Made by a program: the position numbers and the translations under genes
Shown here: positions 1 to 5,602 of the stretch, piece by piece
Numbering within the stretch: the first letter of the stretch is position 1
Layout of the letters: every line of letters starts with the position of its first letter
Source: Gammaproteobacteria bacterium
Lineage (GTDB): Bacteria; Pseudomonadota; Gammaproteobacteria; Chromatiales; Sedimenticolaceae
Reading direction: 5' to 3'
Length of the DNA: 5,602 nucleotides
NCBI GenBank assembly: GCA_020445165.1
Contig: JAGRHE010000178.1
Coordinates: 1-5,602 of the forward strand
The notes under the pieces: model-generated
Databases searched by the model: none
Told to the model about the DNA's origin: nothing
What the model saw: only the letters and a program-made list of their open reading frames with translations

Positions 1-225
1 GGCGCCTTCTTCATCGCCACGGATCCGGTCTCGGCCAGCACCACCCCGCGCGGCCAGCTGATCTATGGTGCATTGATCGGACTGTTCGTCTTCGTCATCC
101 GTACCTGGGGTGGGTACCCGGATGCCGTGGCATTCGCCGTGCTGCTGATGAATATGGCTGCACCGACCATCGACTACTACACCCAGCCGCGCATCTTCGG
201 ACAACGGAGCCGTGAGGATGTCTGA
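1..225 (+). CDS. rnfD: Rnf electron transport complex subunit D, C-terminal end (partial)
   Basis: This is the 3' end of rnfD; the frame is open at the left edge and encodes 74 residues before TGA at 223-225. RnfD (RsxD) is an integral membrane subunit of the Rnf complex, which couples electron transfer between ferredoxin and NAD to ion movement across the inner membrane. The visible part starts in the conserved segment [16 protein letters not shown], followed by a membrane helix (about residues 20-34, [15 protein letters not shown]) and another (about 42-55, [14 protein letters not shown]), then the typical [10 protein letters not shown] ending. The covalent-FMN threonine of RnfD lies upstream and is not in the window. 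The stop codon overlaps the start of rnfG by 8 bases, and rnfG-rnfE follow in the standard order, which supports the assignment. Confidence 0.95.
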   Translation, partial: GAFFIATDPVSASTTPRGQLIYGALIGLFVFVIRTWGGYPDAVAFAVLLMNMAAPTIDYYTQPRIFGQRSREDV

Positions 226-898
226 CGAGACCTTGCCCACGCCATCGCCCGCCGTGCGCGGCAACCTGGTCGCGGTACTGATCTCGGGCCTGCTGCTGGG
301 CCTGTTCGGGGTAATCGGCGCCACGCTGGTCGGAGTCAGTCACACCGGTACCGCGGAACGAATCGCGGCCAATGAACGCGCCGCGCTGCTGCAACAATTG
401 CAGGTCCTGGTACCTCAGACAGAGATCGACAACGACATGCTCAGCGACACCATCACGCTGCAGGCACCGGAACAGCTCGGTGCCGCGCAGACCCGGGTCT
501 ATCGCGGCCGCAAGGCGGGCATGCCCGTGGCCGTGGTGCTGAGCCCGGTGGTGACACAGGGTTACAGCGGCCCCATCTCGCTGATCGTGGCCATTCGGGC
601 CGATGCCTCGCTGGCCGGGGTCCGGGTACTGTCGCATCGCGAGACACCCGGCCTGGGTGACAAGATCGAGATCGAGCGCAACGACTGGATCACGGGATTC
701 GAGGGCCTGTCGCTGGTCAACCCGCCGCAGTCGCAATGGAAGGTGAAACGCGACGGCGGCCACTTCGACCAGTTCACCGGTGCCACGATCACACCGCGCG
801 CCGTGGTGCGCGGCGTGGAACGCGCACTCGAGTATTTCAACCAGCAGCGCGACGCGTTGTTCGCCGCGCCGCCTGCACCGGAGAAACGTGATGGCTGA
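218..898 (+). CDS. rnfG: Rnf electron transport complex subunit G (FMN-binding)
   Basis: Encodes 226 residues, close to the usual RnfG length. RnfG (RsxG) is a flavoprotein with one N-terminal membrane anchor and a periplasmic FMN domain; it passes electrons within the Rnf complex. Residues about 16-40 form the anchor ([25 protein letters not shown]). The covalent flavin site is visible near the C-terminus as D184-Q-F-T187-G-A-T190-I-T, fitting the Dxx(S/T)GAT consensus flavinylated by ApbE, so T190 is the expected FMN-linked residue. The conserved [11 protein letters not shown] segment lies at 141-152. ATG at 218 is preferred to the in-frame GTG at 212 because a GGAG Shine-Dalgarno element at 206-209 is correctly spaced only for 218. 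The gene overlaps rnfD by 8 bases (ATGTCTGA) and rnfE by 8 bases (ATGGCTGA), so translational coupling is likely. Confidence 0.96.
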   Translation: MSDETLPTPSPAVRGNLVAVLISGLLLGLFGVIGATLVGVSHTGTAERIAANERAALLQQLQVLVPQTEIDNDMLSDTITLQAPEQLGAAQTRVYRGRKAGMPVAVVLSPVVTQGYSGPISLIVAIRADASLAGVRVLSHRETPGLGDKIEIERNDWITGFEGLSLVNPPQSQWKVKRDGGHFDQFTGATITPRAVVRGVERALEYFNQQRDALFAAPPAPEKRDG

Positions 899-1577
899 CG
901 ACGGCTACCGCAGGATCATCACCGACGGACTGTGGAGCAACAACCAGGCCCTGGTTGCCCTGCTCGGACTGTGTCCCCTGCTGGCGGTTTCCAACACCCT
1001 GATCAACGGCCTCGGGCTCGGTCTTGCGACCACGCTGGTGCTGGCGCTGTCGAATGTCTCGGTATCGGTGATCCGCAACTGGGTGCGGCCCGAGATCCGT
1101 CTGCCGGTCTTTGTCCTGATCATCGCTTCGTTCGTGACCACGGTCGAACTGGTCATGAATGCCTACTTCCATGGCCTGTACAAGGTGCTCGGCATCTTCA
1201 TCCCGCTGATCGTCACCAACTGCGCCATCATCGGACGCGCCGAGGCCTTCGCCTCGCGCAACCCTGTGCCTCGGGCGCTGGCCGATGGCCTGGCGATCGG
1301 CGTCGGGTTCACCCTGGCGCTGGTGGTGCTCGGTGGCAGTCGTGAACTTATCGGCCAGGGCACATTGTTCGACGGCGCTCACCTGATGTTCGGCGAAGCC
1401 GCACGCGACTGGCGCTGGAGCCTGGGCGACGACTACCCGGGAATCCTGCTCGCGGTCCTGCCGCCGGGCGCGTTCATGGGCTTGGGCATGATGATCGCGC
1501 TGAAGAACATCATCGACAAACGCCTGAGCAAACCGAGACCGGCACCGGTCAGCGACGCGGAACCCGCAACTGCCTGA
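891..1577 (+). CDS. rnfE: Rnf electron transport complex subunit E
   Basis: Encodes 228 residues, normal for RnfE (RsxE), a six-helix inner-membrane subunit related to NqrD. With RnfA it forms the membrane core of the complex. Family hallmarks are the start ([24 protein letters not shown]), the R70[13 protein letters not shown] segment, [18 protein letters not shown] (about 108-125), and [16 protein letters not shown] near the end. C28 and C111 sit in the two positions that in Rnf/Nqr complexes ligate the intramembrane [2Fe-2S] cluster shared with the partner subunit. ATG at 891 is chosen because GGAG at 880-883 is spaced 7 bases upstream and the protein then starts at the usual family position. 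The reading frame is open further upstream to 780, but that part is the rnfG coding region in another frame. The last approximately 15 residues ([15 protein letters not shown]) are a polar tail of no known role. Confidence 0.96.
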   Translation: MADDGYRRIITDGLWSNNQALVALLGLCPLLAVSNTLINGLGLGLATTLVLALSNVSVSVIRNWVRPEIRLPVFVLIIASFVTTVELVMNAYFHGLYKVLGIFIPLIVTNCAIIGRAEAFASRNPVPRALADGLAIGVGFTLALVVLGGSRELIGQGTLFDGAHLMFGEAARDWRWSLGDDYPGILLAVLPPGAFMGLGMMIALKNIIDKRLSKPRPAPVSDAEPATA

Positions 1578-1589
1578 CGCCCGGCTTGC

Positions 1590-1614
1590 GGCACGCCACG
1601 GCATATCCCGTGCC
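1590..1614. terminator. Possible bidirectional terminator hairpin between convergent genes
   Basis: The 48-base gap between the converging rnfE and kinase genes contains an inverted repeat: GGCACG (1590-1595) pairs with CGTGCC (1609-1614), and an alternative inner stem CACGG (1597-1601) pairs with CCGTG (1608-1612) around a 6-base loop. The location between convergent stop codons suits a shared terminator. No T-run follows on either strand, so it does not meet the standard intrinsic-terminator definition and stays tentative. Confidence 0.3.
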
Positions 1615-1625
1615 GGCGGCCGCCT

Positions 1626-3707
1626 TCAGCTCATGCGGCAGATCAGGCCGTAGCGCAGGACCAGTTCCTGCAGAATCGCCGGGTTGACCGGCTTGGTGAT
1701 GAAATCGTCCATCCCCGCGCGCAGACACTCGGCGCGGGCATCCTCAGCAGCATTTGCCGTCAGGGCGATGATCGGCAGGTGGTTGCCGGGCGTTTCTCGC
1801 TTGCGGTAGGCGACCGTGAAATCGATCCCGTCCATACGCGGCATGCGCAGATCAATCAGTGCGAGGTCGAAGGTTTCCGCACTGGCAACCTCCAGCGCGG
1901 CCTGCCCGTCACGCACCAGGGTGACGTTGCAACCGGCCTTGCGTAGCAGGTTCTCGATCAGCTTGGCGTTGATGTCATCGTCTTCGGCAACCAGCACCCT
2001 GCCGGCATCATCGATCTCGCTGGTGTCAGCCGGCAGCTCGTCCAGCGAAGCCTCAACTGAGGCGCCACCGCCGGGCTGCACGACGTCTGCCATGGCGCGC
2101 CACAACTGACCGGTGTTGACCGGCTTGAAGGCACGCGCAGCGCTGCCATCGGAAAACGCCATCTTGCGCCGCGGATAGTGCAGATAAACGATCGGCGTAT
2201 CGATCCCGAGCAGCCGTCGGACCAGGTTGCCGACCCGGTCGAGATCGAGCCCTCGCGGTGCGTCGACGATCAAAACCACCCGGCGCTGACCGGCAGGATC
2301 GTCGCCACCAATCGCGCCCAGGCGATCGATGTCGCTGACCACGTCGACCTGCATACCCGCGGCACGGCACACCTCGCTGATGGCAGCAGCACTTGCGGCA
2401 TGCTGTTCGAATACCAGTGCCCGAGCGCCGCTCAGTTCCTGCGGCGGTTGCGGCGGCTGTGCATCCGGCAGGCGAAGGAACGGCAACTTGACCCAGAATA
2501 CGCTGCCTATACCTTCCTCGCTCTCTACGCCGATGCTGCCGCCCATCAGGCGGGTCAGATCACGCGCGATCGCCGTGCCCAGGCCGGTACCACCATAGCG
2601 GCGCGTGGACGACAGGTCGGCCTGCCAGAAGCTGTCGAAAACGTGTTGGACGCGGTCGGACGGTATACCGATCCCAGTGTCCTCGATGCGCACCAGCAGG
2701 TGGGGCTCGGACACATCGGCATCGCCGGCTTCGACGCTCGCGTGTACCCGGACGTGTCCGCTCTCAGTGAACTTGGCCGCATTGCCGAGCAGGTTGAAAA
2801 GCACCTGGCGGAATCGCAACTCGTCACCGACGACCTGCTCCGGAACGTCCGGATCGACCTGGGACACCAGCTCGACACCCTTATCCAGGGCCTGGTTGCT
2901 CAACGCCCAGCAGGTCTCGCTCAGTGAATCGCGCAGGACGAACGGCGCAGGCCGTAATTCCAACTTACCGGCATCGATCTTCGACAGGTCGAGGATATCG
3001 CCGATCAGCGACTGCAGGACATCGGCCGAGGTGTTGATCGAATCGACGTAGTCACGCTGCTCCTCATCGAGACGGGTGCGTTTGAGCAGGCCTGACATAC
3101 CGATCAGGCCCGACAGGGGCGTGCGCAATTCATGCGTCATCGTCGCCAGAAAATCACCCCGCGCCCGGTTCGCCGCCTCGGCCGCCTGCTTCGCCGTCTG
3201 CAGTTTGCGCAACAGGCTGTACTCGTAGATCGGCAGCACGATCAGGACCAGTGCGACGAAGGCGACCTCCAATGTCTGCGTACGCCAGTCGCCCAGGATC
3301 GCGGCGACGAAGGTGAACGCGAACAGGCTGCAGATCGAAGCGATGACCAGGTTGGTCTTGCCGTAGCGCATCCCCTGTGACAGGAACGAAACCGCGTACA
3401 GCAGGTAGAAGGGCCCGGTCGCATCGCCGGTCAGAAACAGGGTCCCGGTCGTGCCGCTGAGATCGGCGATGATGCTCAGATAGGTACGCGCCCGCCACAA
3501 CTGCGGTCGCAACAGGGTGCTGACCAGGATTGCGCCATACCAGACCAGGTGAACGCCAAACAGCAGCAGGTACTCGCCCCAGGTGAAGTCGTAATCACCA
3601 AAGTAGCGCGCCAGCGCCAGCATCGGGAGCATGAAAGCCCAGATCGACAGGCGGACAACGGCTGACTGAAATTCCTGCGAGACCCGAATCTCGGCGTTCA
3701 ATTGCAT
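1626..3707 (-). CDS. Membrane-bound hybrid sensor histidine kinase/response regulator
   Basis: Encodes 693 residues. The N-terminal region (about 17-165) has five or six hydrophobic helices with short loops and no obvious periplasmic sensor domain, broadly like RpfC-type kinases. A short coiled linker (165-185, LLRKLQTAKQAAEAANRARG) leads to the HisKA domain with the H-box FLATMTHELRTPL (phospho-acceptor H192). The ATPase domain has the N-box NLLGNAAKFT (305-314), G1 DTGIGIP (343-349) and G2 GGTGLGTAI (372-380). Residues about 427-545 resemble a receiver fold that has lost the acidic pair (E434, Q435) but keeps an FKPVN motif (K528). The C-terminal receiver (about 570-690) is canonical: E575/D576 acidic pocket, D619 phospho-acceptor in DLRMPRMDG, T650 and K672 in TKPV. 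There is no HPt domain, so a separate phosphotransfer partner may be needed. ATG at 3707 is chosen because GAGGTG lies just upstream; the frame stays open to an ATG at 3845, but that longer start lacks a ribosome binding site and adds 46 low-complexity residues before the first helix. The signal sensed is unknown. Confidence 0.93.
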   Translation of the reverse strand: MQLNAEIRVSQEFQSAVVRLSIWAFMLPMLALARYFGDYDFTWGEYLLLFGVHLVWYGAILVSTLLRPQLWRARTYLSIIADLSGTTGTLFLTGDATGPFYLLYAVSFLSQGMRYGKTNLVIASICSLFAFTFVAAILGDWRTQTLEVAFVALVLIVLPIYEYSLLRKLQTAKQAAEAANRARGDFLATMTHELRTPLSGLIGMSGLLKRTRLDEEQRDYVDSINTSADVLQSLIGDILDLSKIDAGKLELRPAPFVLRDSLSETCWALSNQALDKGVELVSQVDPDVPEQVVGDELRFRQVLFNLLGNAAKFTESGHVRVHASVEAGDADVSEPHLLVRIEDTGIGIPSDRVQHVFDSFWQADLSSTRRYGGTGLGTAIARDLTRLMGGSIGVESEEGIGSVFWVKLPFLRLPDAQPPQPPQELSGARALVFEQHAASAAAISEVCRAAGMQVDVVSDIDRLGAIGGDDPAGQRRVVLIVDAPRGLDLDRVGNLVRRLLGIDTPIVYLHYPRRKMAFSDGSAARAFKPVNTGQLWRAMADVVQPGGGASVEASLDELPADTSEIDDAGRVLVAEDDDINAKLIENLLRKAGCNVTLVRDGQAALEVASAETFDLALIDLRMPRMDGIDFTVAYRKRETPGNHLPIIALTANAAEDARAECLRAGMDDFITKPVNPAILQELVLRYGLICRMS

Positions 3708-3778
3708 CGCCACCTCAGACTCCCCCAAAAACCGGCCACCTGCCGACCGGGTGCGGACGTCGCCCCCGAAGGTGACCG

Positions 3779-3794
3779 CCGGCCGGCTGGCCGG
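3779..3794. repeat. Short GC hairpin in kinase 5' leader
   Basis: CCGGCC (3779-3784) and GGCCGG (3789-3794) form a perfect 6-bp stem with a 4-base loop. It lies 72 bases upstream of the chosen kinase start and could fold in that gene's leader transcript. In GC-rich sequence such short stems arise by chance, so no function is claimed. Confidence 0.25.
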
Positions 3795-3854
3795 AAGTTG
3801 CCGCGGACCGGTGGCTTTACCTGCTCTGCCATCCCGAATCGCCATGCGGCATTG

Positions 3855-3873
3855 TTATCATTGCGACTGATAA
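3855..3873. promoter_or_regulatory. Palindrome TTATCA-N7-TGATAA in divergent intergenic region
   Basis: A perfect 6+6 inverted repeat with a 7-base spacer lies in an AT-rich island inside otherwise GC-rich sequence, between the divergently transcribed kinase and nth. Its right arm overlaps GATAAT (3869-3874), a possible -10 element for nth, though no good -35 hexamer is found at the right distance. The geometry fits an operator for a dimeric regulator. The bases recall Fur half-sites, but the arms are in the opposite orientation to a classical Fur box, so the regulator is not identified. Confidence 0.35.
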
Positions 3874-3933
3874 TAGCAGTGCGACAGAGGCCGCGAGCGT
3901 GGCCGCCCCAGGCAACAGTACTCCCGCAAAACG

Positions 3934-4566
3934 ATGAACAGGCAGAAAAGACAGGAAATCTTCGAGCGGCTGCGCGCGGCCAACCCCAAGCCGACCACCG
4001 AGCTGAACTTCGACAACCCGTTCGAGTTGCTGGTCGCGGTGATCCTCTCCGCCCAGGCGACTGACAAGGGGGTCAACCTGGCCACGGCAAAGCTGTTCCC
4101 GGTCGCCAACACGCCACAGGCGATCCTCGCGCTCGGTGTCGATGGCCTGAAGCGCTACATCAAGACGATCGGGCTGTTCAACAGCAAGGCCGAGAACATC
4201 ATCAAGACCTGCGCCATCCTGGTGCAGGAGCACGACGGCGAGGTGCCGGCCGAACGCAGCGCTCTCGAAGCGCTGCCCGGGGTCGGCCGCAAGACGGCCA
4301 ACGTGGTACTCAATACCGCCTTCGGCCAGCCGACCATGGCCGTCGACACGCATATCTTCCGTGTTTCCAACCGCACCGCGATCGCCCCTGGCAAGACCGT
4401 GCTTGCGGTCGAAAAACGCCTGTTGCGACTGGTGCCAAAGGAATTCCTGCACGATGCACATCATTGGCTGATACTGCACGGACGCTACACCTGCGTTGCA
4501 CGCAAGCCGCGCTGCGGATCCTGCCTGATCGAGGACCTGTGCGAATACCGCCACAAGACCGCGTAG
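3934..4566 (+). CDS. nth: Endonuclease III (DNA glycosylase/AP lyase)
   Basis: Encodes 210 residues, almost the same length as the 211-residue Escherichia coli enzyme and readily alignable with it. Nth removes oxidised pyrimidines in base-excision repair and cleaves the abasic site by beta-elimination. The helix-hairpin-helix LPGVGRKTANVV (114-125) carries the catalytic lysine K120, and the catalytic aspartate is D138 in AVDTHIFRV. Q41 in SAQATD is also conserved. The C-terminal [4Fe-4S] loop is intact: C187-X6-C194-X2-C197-X5-C203. The start at 3934 gives an N-terminus matching the family (MNRQKRQEIFERLR), although no convincing Shine-Dalgarno sequence precedes it. In many gammaproteobacteria nth directly follows rnfE; here a reverse-strand kinase gene lies between, so nth must use its own promoter in 3708-3933. 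DUF1841 follows after 78 bases. Confidence 0.97.
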   Translation: MNRQKRQEIFERLRAANPKPTTELNFDNPFELLVAVILSAQATDKGVNLATAKLFPVANTPQAILALGVDGLKRYIKTIGLFNSKAENIIKTCAILVQEHDGEVPAERSALEALPGVGRKTANVVLNTAFGQPTMAVDTHIFRVSNRTAIAPGKTVLAVEKRLLRLVPKEFLHDAHHWLILHGRYTCVARKPRCGSCLIEDLCEYRHKTA

Positions 4567-4644
4567 CACCGCTCCGGCCACCACCGTGCAATCAGCTGTG
4601 TCACTGTGGCACCATCGGCACCCCGATCAGGATTCGACCGCCCC

Positions 4645-5070
4645 ATGTTTGGACAGGACCGCGAGCAACTGCGCCGTTTTTTCAGCACCAGCTGGACCAA
4701 GCGTCAGCAGGGGGAACCGTTACAGCCGCTTGAACAACTCGTGGTGCAAGTCATCGAACAGCATCCCGAGTACCACGGCCACCTTGCCGACGACGACCAG
4801 TTGCAGCGCGACTTCACGCCCGAACAGGGACAGACCAACCCCTGGCTGCACATGGGAATGCATATTTCGCTGGCTGAGCAGCTTGGCGCCGACCGCCCAC
4901 CCGGCATACGTTCCCTGTACCAGAACATCACGGCCCGACATGGCGACCCGCACAAGGCCGAGCACGCGATGATGGATTGTCTCGGACTGGTCCTGTGGGA
5001 GGCCCAGCGCGCCAACCGGGCACCCGACGAGACCGCTTATCTCGAATGCCTCAAGAAGCTGGAGGTCTGA
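4645..5070 (+). CDS. DUF1841 family protein
   Basis: Encodes 141 residues and matches the DUF1841 family (about 140 residues, found in beta- and gammaproteobacteria) along its whole length. Recognisable blocks are the N-terminal MFGQDREQLRRFFSTSW, EQHPEYHGHL (about 38-47), a GQTNPWLHMGMHISLAEQL stretch (about 62-80), PPGIRSLYQ (84-92), and a C-terminal AEHAMMDCLGLVLWEAQR helix followed by YLECLKK. The family has no established biochemical function. The conserved His and Asp/Glu residues (HPEYH, LHMGMH, EHAMMD) could suggest metal binding, but that is inference. There is no signal peptide or membrane helix, so it is probably cytoplasmic. ATG at 4645 is chosen over the in-frame upstream ATG at 4606 because the family begins at MF; the ribosome binding site is weak. 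It lies 78 bases after nth with no clear terminator, so co-transcription with nth is plausible. Confidence 0.9.
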   Translation: MFGQDREQLRRFFSTSWTKRQQGEPLQPLEQLVVQVIEQHPEYHGHLADDDQLQRDFTPEQGQTNPWLHMGMHISLAEQLGADRPPGIRSLYQNITARHGDPHKAEHAMMDCLGLVLWEAQRANRAPDETAYLECLKKLEV

Positions 5071-5102
5071 AATATCCACCTGCCTGCCCCGGTCTAGGAC
5101 AG

Positions 5103-5130
5103 GGAACTCGGGGTTGTATCACCGTTCTGA
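5103..5130 (+). promoter_or_regulatory. Candidate RpoE/AlgU-type ECF sigma promoter
   Basis: GGAACTC (5103-5109), 15 bases, then TTCTGA (5125-5130) closely fits the RpoE/AlgU consensus (GGAACTT, 15-16 bases, gTCTGA). It lies in the intergenic region upstream of the Cys-repeat precursor gene and on the same strand. Transcription would start near 5136-5138, giving a leader of about 140 bases before the ATG at 5279. This would suit an envelope- or metal-stress gene. The match is by eye. Confidence 0.5.
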
Positions 5131-5220
5131 CGACGGACAGACCCGGTTCAAATGAAAGATCAGCAGGTGGCCGCAACGGACCGGGCACGGCACCGAACGA
5201 CCACCCGATACGAACAGGTT

Positions 5221-5233
5221 GTAACCGGTAACC
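5221..5233 (+). promoter_or_regulatory. Tandem GTAACC hexamers upstream of Cys-repeat gene
   Basis: GTAACCGGTAACC contains two GTAACC copies (5221-5226 and 5228-5233) with a 7-base period, 46 bases upstream of the start codon. GTAACC resembles the -35 motif I recall for Caulobacter SigF-type ECF promoters, which control related copper-peptide (bufferin) genes. A CGAA that could serve as -10 lies at 5254-5257, but the spacing of 20 bases from the nearer copy is longer than the roughly 16 expected. It could instead be a direct-repeat activator site. Role unproven. Confidence 0.25.
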
Positions 5234-5264
5234 AAAACCGGGCAGCCGATTCCCGAAAGTCAAC

Positions 5265-5270
5265 AGGAGA
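5265..5270 (+). promoter_or_regulatory. Strong Shine-Dalgarno site for the Cys-repeat gene
   Basis: AGGAGA is followed by eight bases to the ATG at 5279. It is one of the best ribosome binding sites in the window, and it fixes the start of the truncated gene. Confidence 0.85.
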
Positions 5271-5278
5271 GAGAAACG

Positions 5279-5602
5279 ATGTCGAACAAACACATGAAGC
5301 CGGTAGCAGCAGCAATCGGTGCAGCCTTTGCCGGTTCAATGCTGATGGCGGGTGCCGCCAACGCATCCGGCAACCCGTTCGGACTTTCCGAACTCAGCGG
5401 CGGGTATGCACAGGTCGCGTCCAACACTGAAGGCAAGTGCGGTGCCGGCAAGTGCGGCGGCGCGAAGGATGCCGAAGGTAAGTGCGGTGCCGGCAAGTGC
5501 GGCGGCGCGAAAGATGCCGAAGGTAAGTGCGGTGCCGGCAAGTGCGGTGGTCAGAAGGAACTGAATGCTAATTGCCACAGCGACAGCGCCGCGAGCCGCA
5601 GT
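5279..5602 (+). CDS. hvfA: HvfA/oxazolin-like metallophore precursor peptide (partial, 3' end missing)
   Basis: An open frame of 108 codons runs off the right edge without a stop. Residues 1-29 are a Sec-type signal peptide: MSNKHMK, a hydrophobic Ala/Gly/Met core, and AANA before S30, predicted cut after A29. A linker NPFGLSELSGGYAQVASNT (32-50) is followed by three 15-residue repeats of EGKCGAGKCGGAKDA (51-65, 66-80, 81-95; the last ends GGQKEL), giving six KCG cysteines; C99 follows in NANCH. Signal peptide, the FxLSELSxGY-like linker and EGKCG repeats are the pattern of HvfA-type oxazolin precursors, in which HvfB (DUF692) with HvfC (DUF2063) modifies EGKCG cysteines to make copper-binding groups. 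hvfB, hvfC and hvfX (DoxX-like) would be expected downstream, outside the window. An upstream ECF-type promoter candidate fits stress control. The gene symbol is by family resemblance. A plain, unmodified Cys-rich metal-binding protein is the main alternative. Confidence 0.8.
   Translation, partial: MSNKHMKPVAAAIGAAFAGSMLMAGAANASGNPFGLSELSGGYAQVASNTEGKCGAGKCGGAKDAEGKCGAGKCGGAKDAEGKCGAGKCGGQKELNANCHSDSAASRS
5429..5563 (+). repeat. Three 45-bp in-frame tandem repeats encoding the EGKCGAGKCG units
   Basis: Units are 5429-5473, 5474-5518 and 5519-5563. Units 1 and 2 differ at only two positions, both synonymous (GGC/GGT and AAG/AAA); unit 3 diverges in its last 15 bases. Each unit holds two KCG motifs. 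Such near-identity implies recent duplication or homogenisation, and copy number may vary among strains. Confidence 0.93.

Noticed and set aside
25..48. Rnf[10 protein letters not shown] segment as the covalent FMN site
   Set aside because: The flavinylated threonine of RnfD lies in an upstream (S/T)GAT motif; this C-terminal motif is a separate conserved block.
2178..2927. 249-residue forward open frame inside the kinase gene
   Set aside because: It lies opposite kinase catalytic motifs that are fully conserved on the reverse strand; GC-rich codon use leaves antisense frames open.
3708..3845. 46-residue N-terminal extension of the kinase from ATG at 3845
   Set aside because: No ribosome binding site precedes it and the added residues are low-complexity; ATG at 3707 has GAGGTG upstream.
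3851..3876. Classical Fur box
   Set aside because: The palindrome arms are TTATCA then TGATAA, the reverse of the TGATAAT-N-ATTATCA order in a Fur site, with a longer spacer.
3817..4584. 255-residue reverse open frame over nth
   Set aside because: It is antisense to an unambiguous endonuclease III with all catalytic and iron-sulfur residues.
5087..5113. CCCCG/CGGGG hairpin after DUF1841 as a terminator
   Set aside because: Only 5 bp with a 17-base loop and no T-run follows; it also overlaps the better-supported promoter candidate.
5152..5430. Forward 92-residue open frame starting in the intergenic region
   Set aside because: It is out of frame with the Cys-repeat gene, shows no recognisable family, and its end lies inside that gene; the ribosome binding site at 5265 serves 5279 instead.
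5260..5541. Reverse-strand frame with repeated PAPHLPSASFAPPHL segments, and a second reverse frame at 5336-5578 with AALAGTALTFG repeats
   Set aside because: Both are antisense shadows of the 45-bp repeats; the sense frame has the ribosome binding site, signal peptide and family motif.

Overview
This 5.6 kb, GC-rich window looks chromosomal and gammaproteobacterial. It carries the rnfD-rnfG-rnfE end of an Rnf electron-transport cluster with nth nearby, a gene order familiar from Gammaproteobacteria (rsxABCDGE-nth in Escherichia coli), followed by a DUF1841 gene. The overall style (GC-rich, Rnf, hybrid kinase, DUF1841, Cys-repeat metallophore precursor) would suit a Chromatiales-like or other environmental gammaproteobacterium, but the genus cannot be read from this window.

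Layout. Positions 1-1577 (+) hold the 3' end of rnfD, then complete rnfG and rnfE. They overlap by 8 bases at each junction and are clearly one operon. After a 48-base convergent gap, 1626-3707 (-) encodes a membrane-bound hybrid sensor histidine kinase with a degenerate receiver, a canonical receiver and no HPt domain. A 226-base divergent intergenic region (3708-3933) contains a TTATCA-N7-TGATAA palindrome. It is followed on the + strand by nth (endonuclease III, 3934-4566) and a DUF1841 protein (4645-5070). The kinase thus sits between two genes that are adjacent in many relatives.

The most interesting part is the right edge. From 5279 to the end of the window runs an open, truncated reading frame with a strong ribosome binding site, a Sec-type signal peptide and three 15-residue tandem repeats, EGKCGAGKCGGAKDA, containing six KCG cysteines. 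This matches the precursor architecture of the HvfA/oxazolin class of ribosomally made, post-translationally modified copper-binding peptides, whose cysteines in EGKCG motifs are modified by a DUF692 enzyme (HvfB) with a DUF2063 partner (HvfC). Those partner genes would have to lie beyond the right edge. The 208-base region upstream holds a good match to an RpoE/AlgU-type extracytoplasmic-function sigma promoter (GGAACTC-N15-TTCTGA) and a tandem GTAACC pair, both consistent with stress-regulated expression.

Functional picture: an ion-coupled ferredoxin/NADH redox pump (Rnf), an iron-sulfur DNA repair glycosylase (Nth), a sensor kinase of unknown stimulus, and the start of a probable metal-stress peptide locus. 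Any regulatory link among them is inference; only the Rnf genes are demonstrably coupled.
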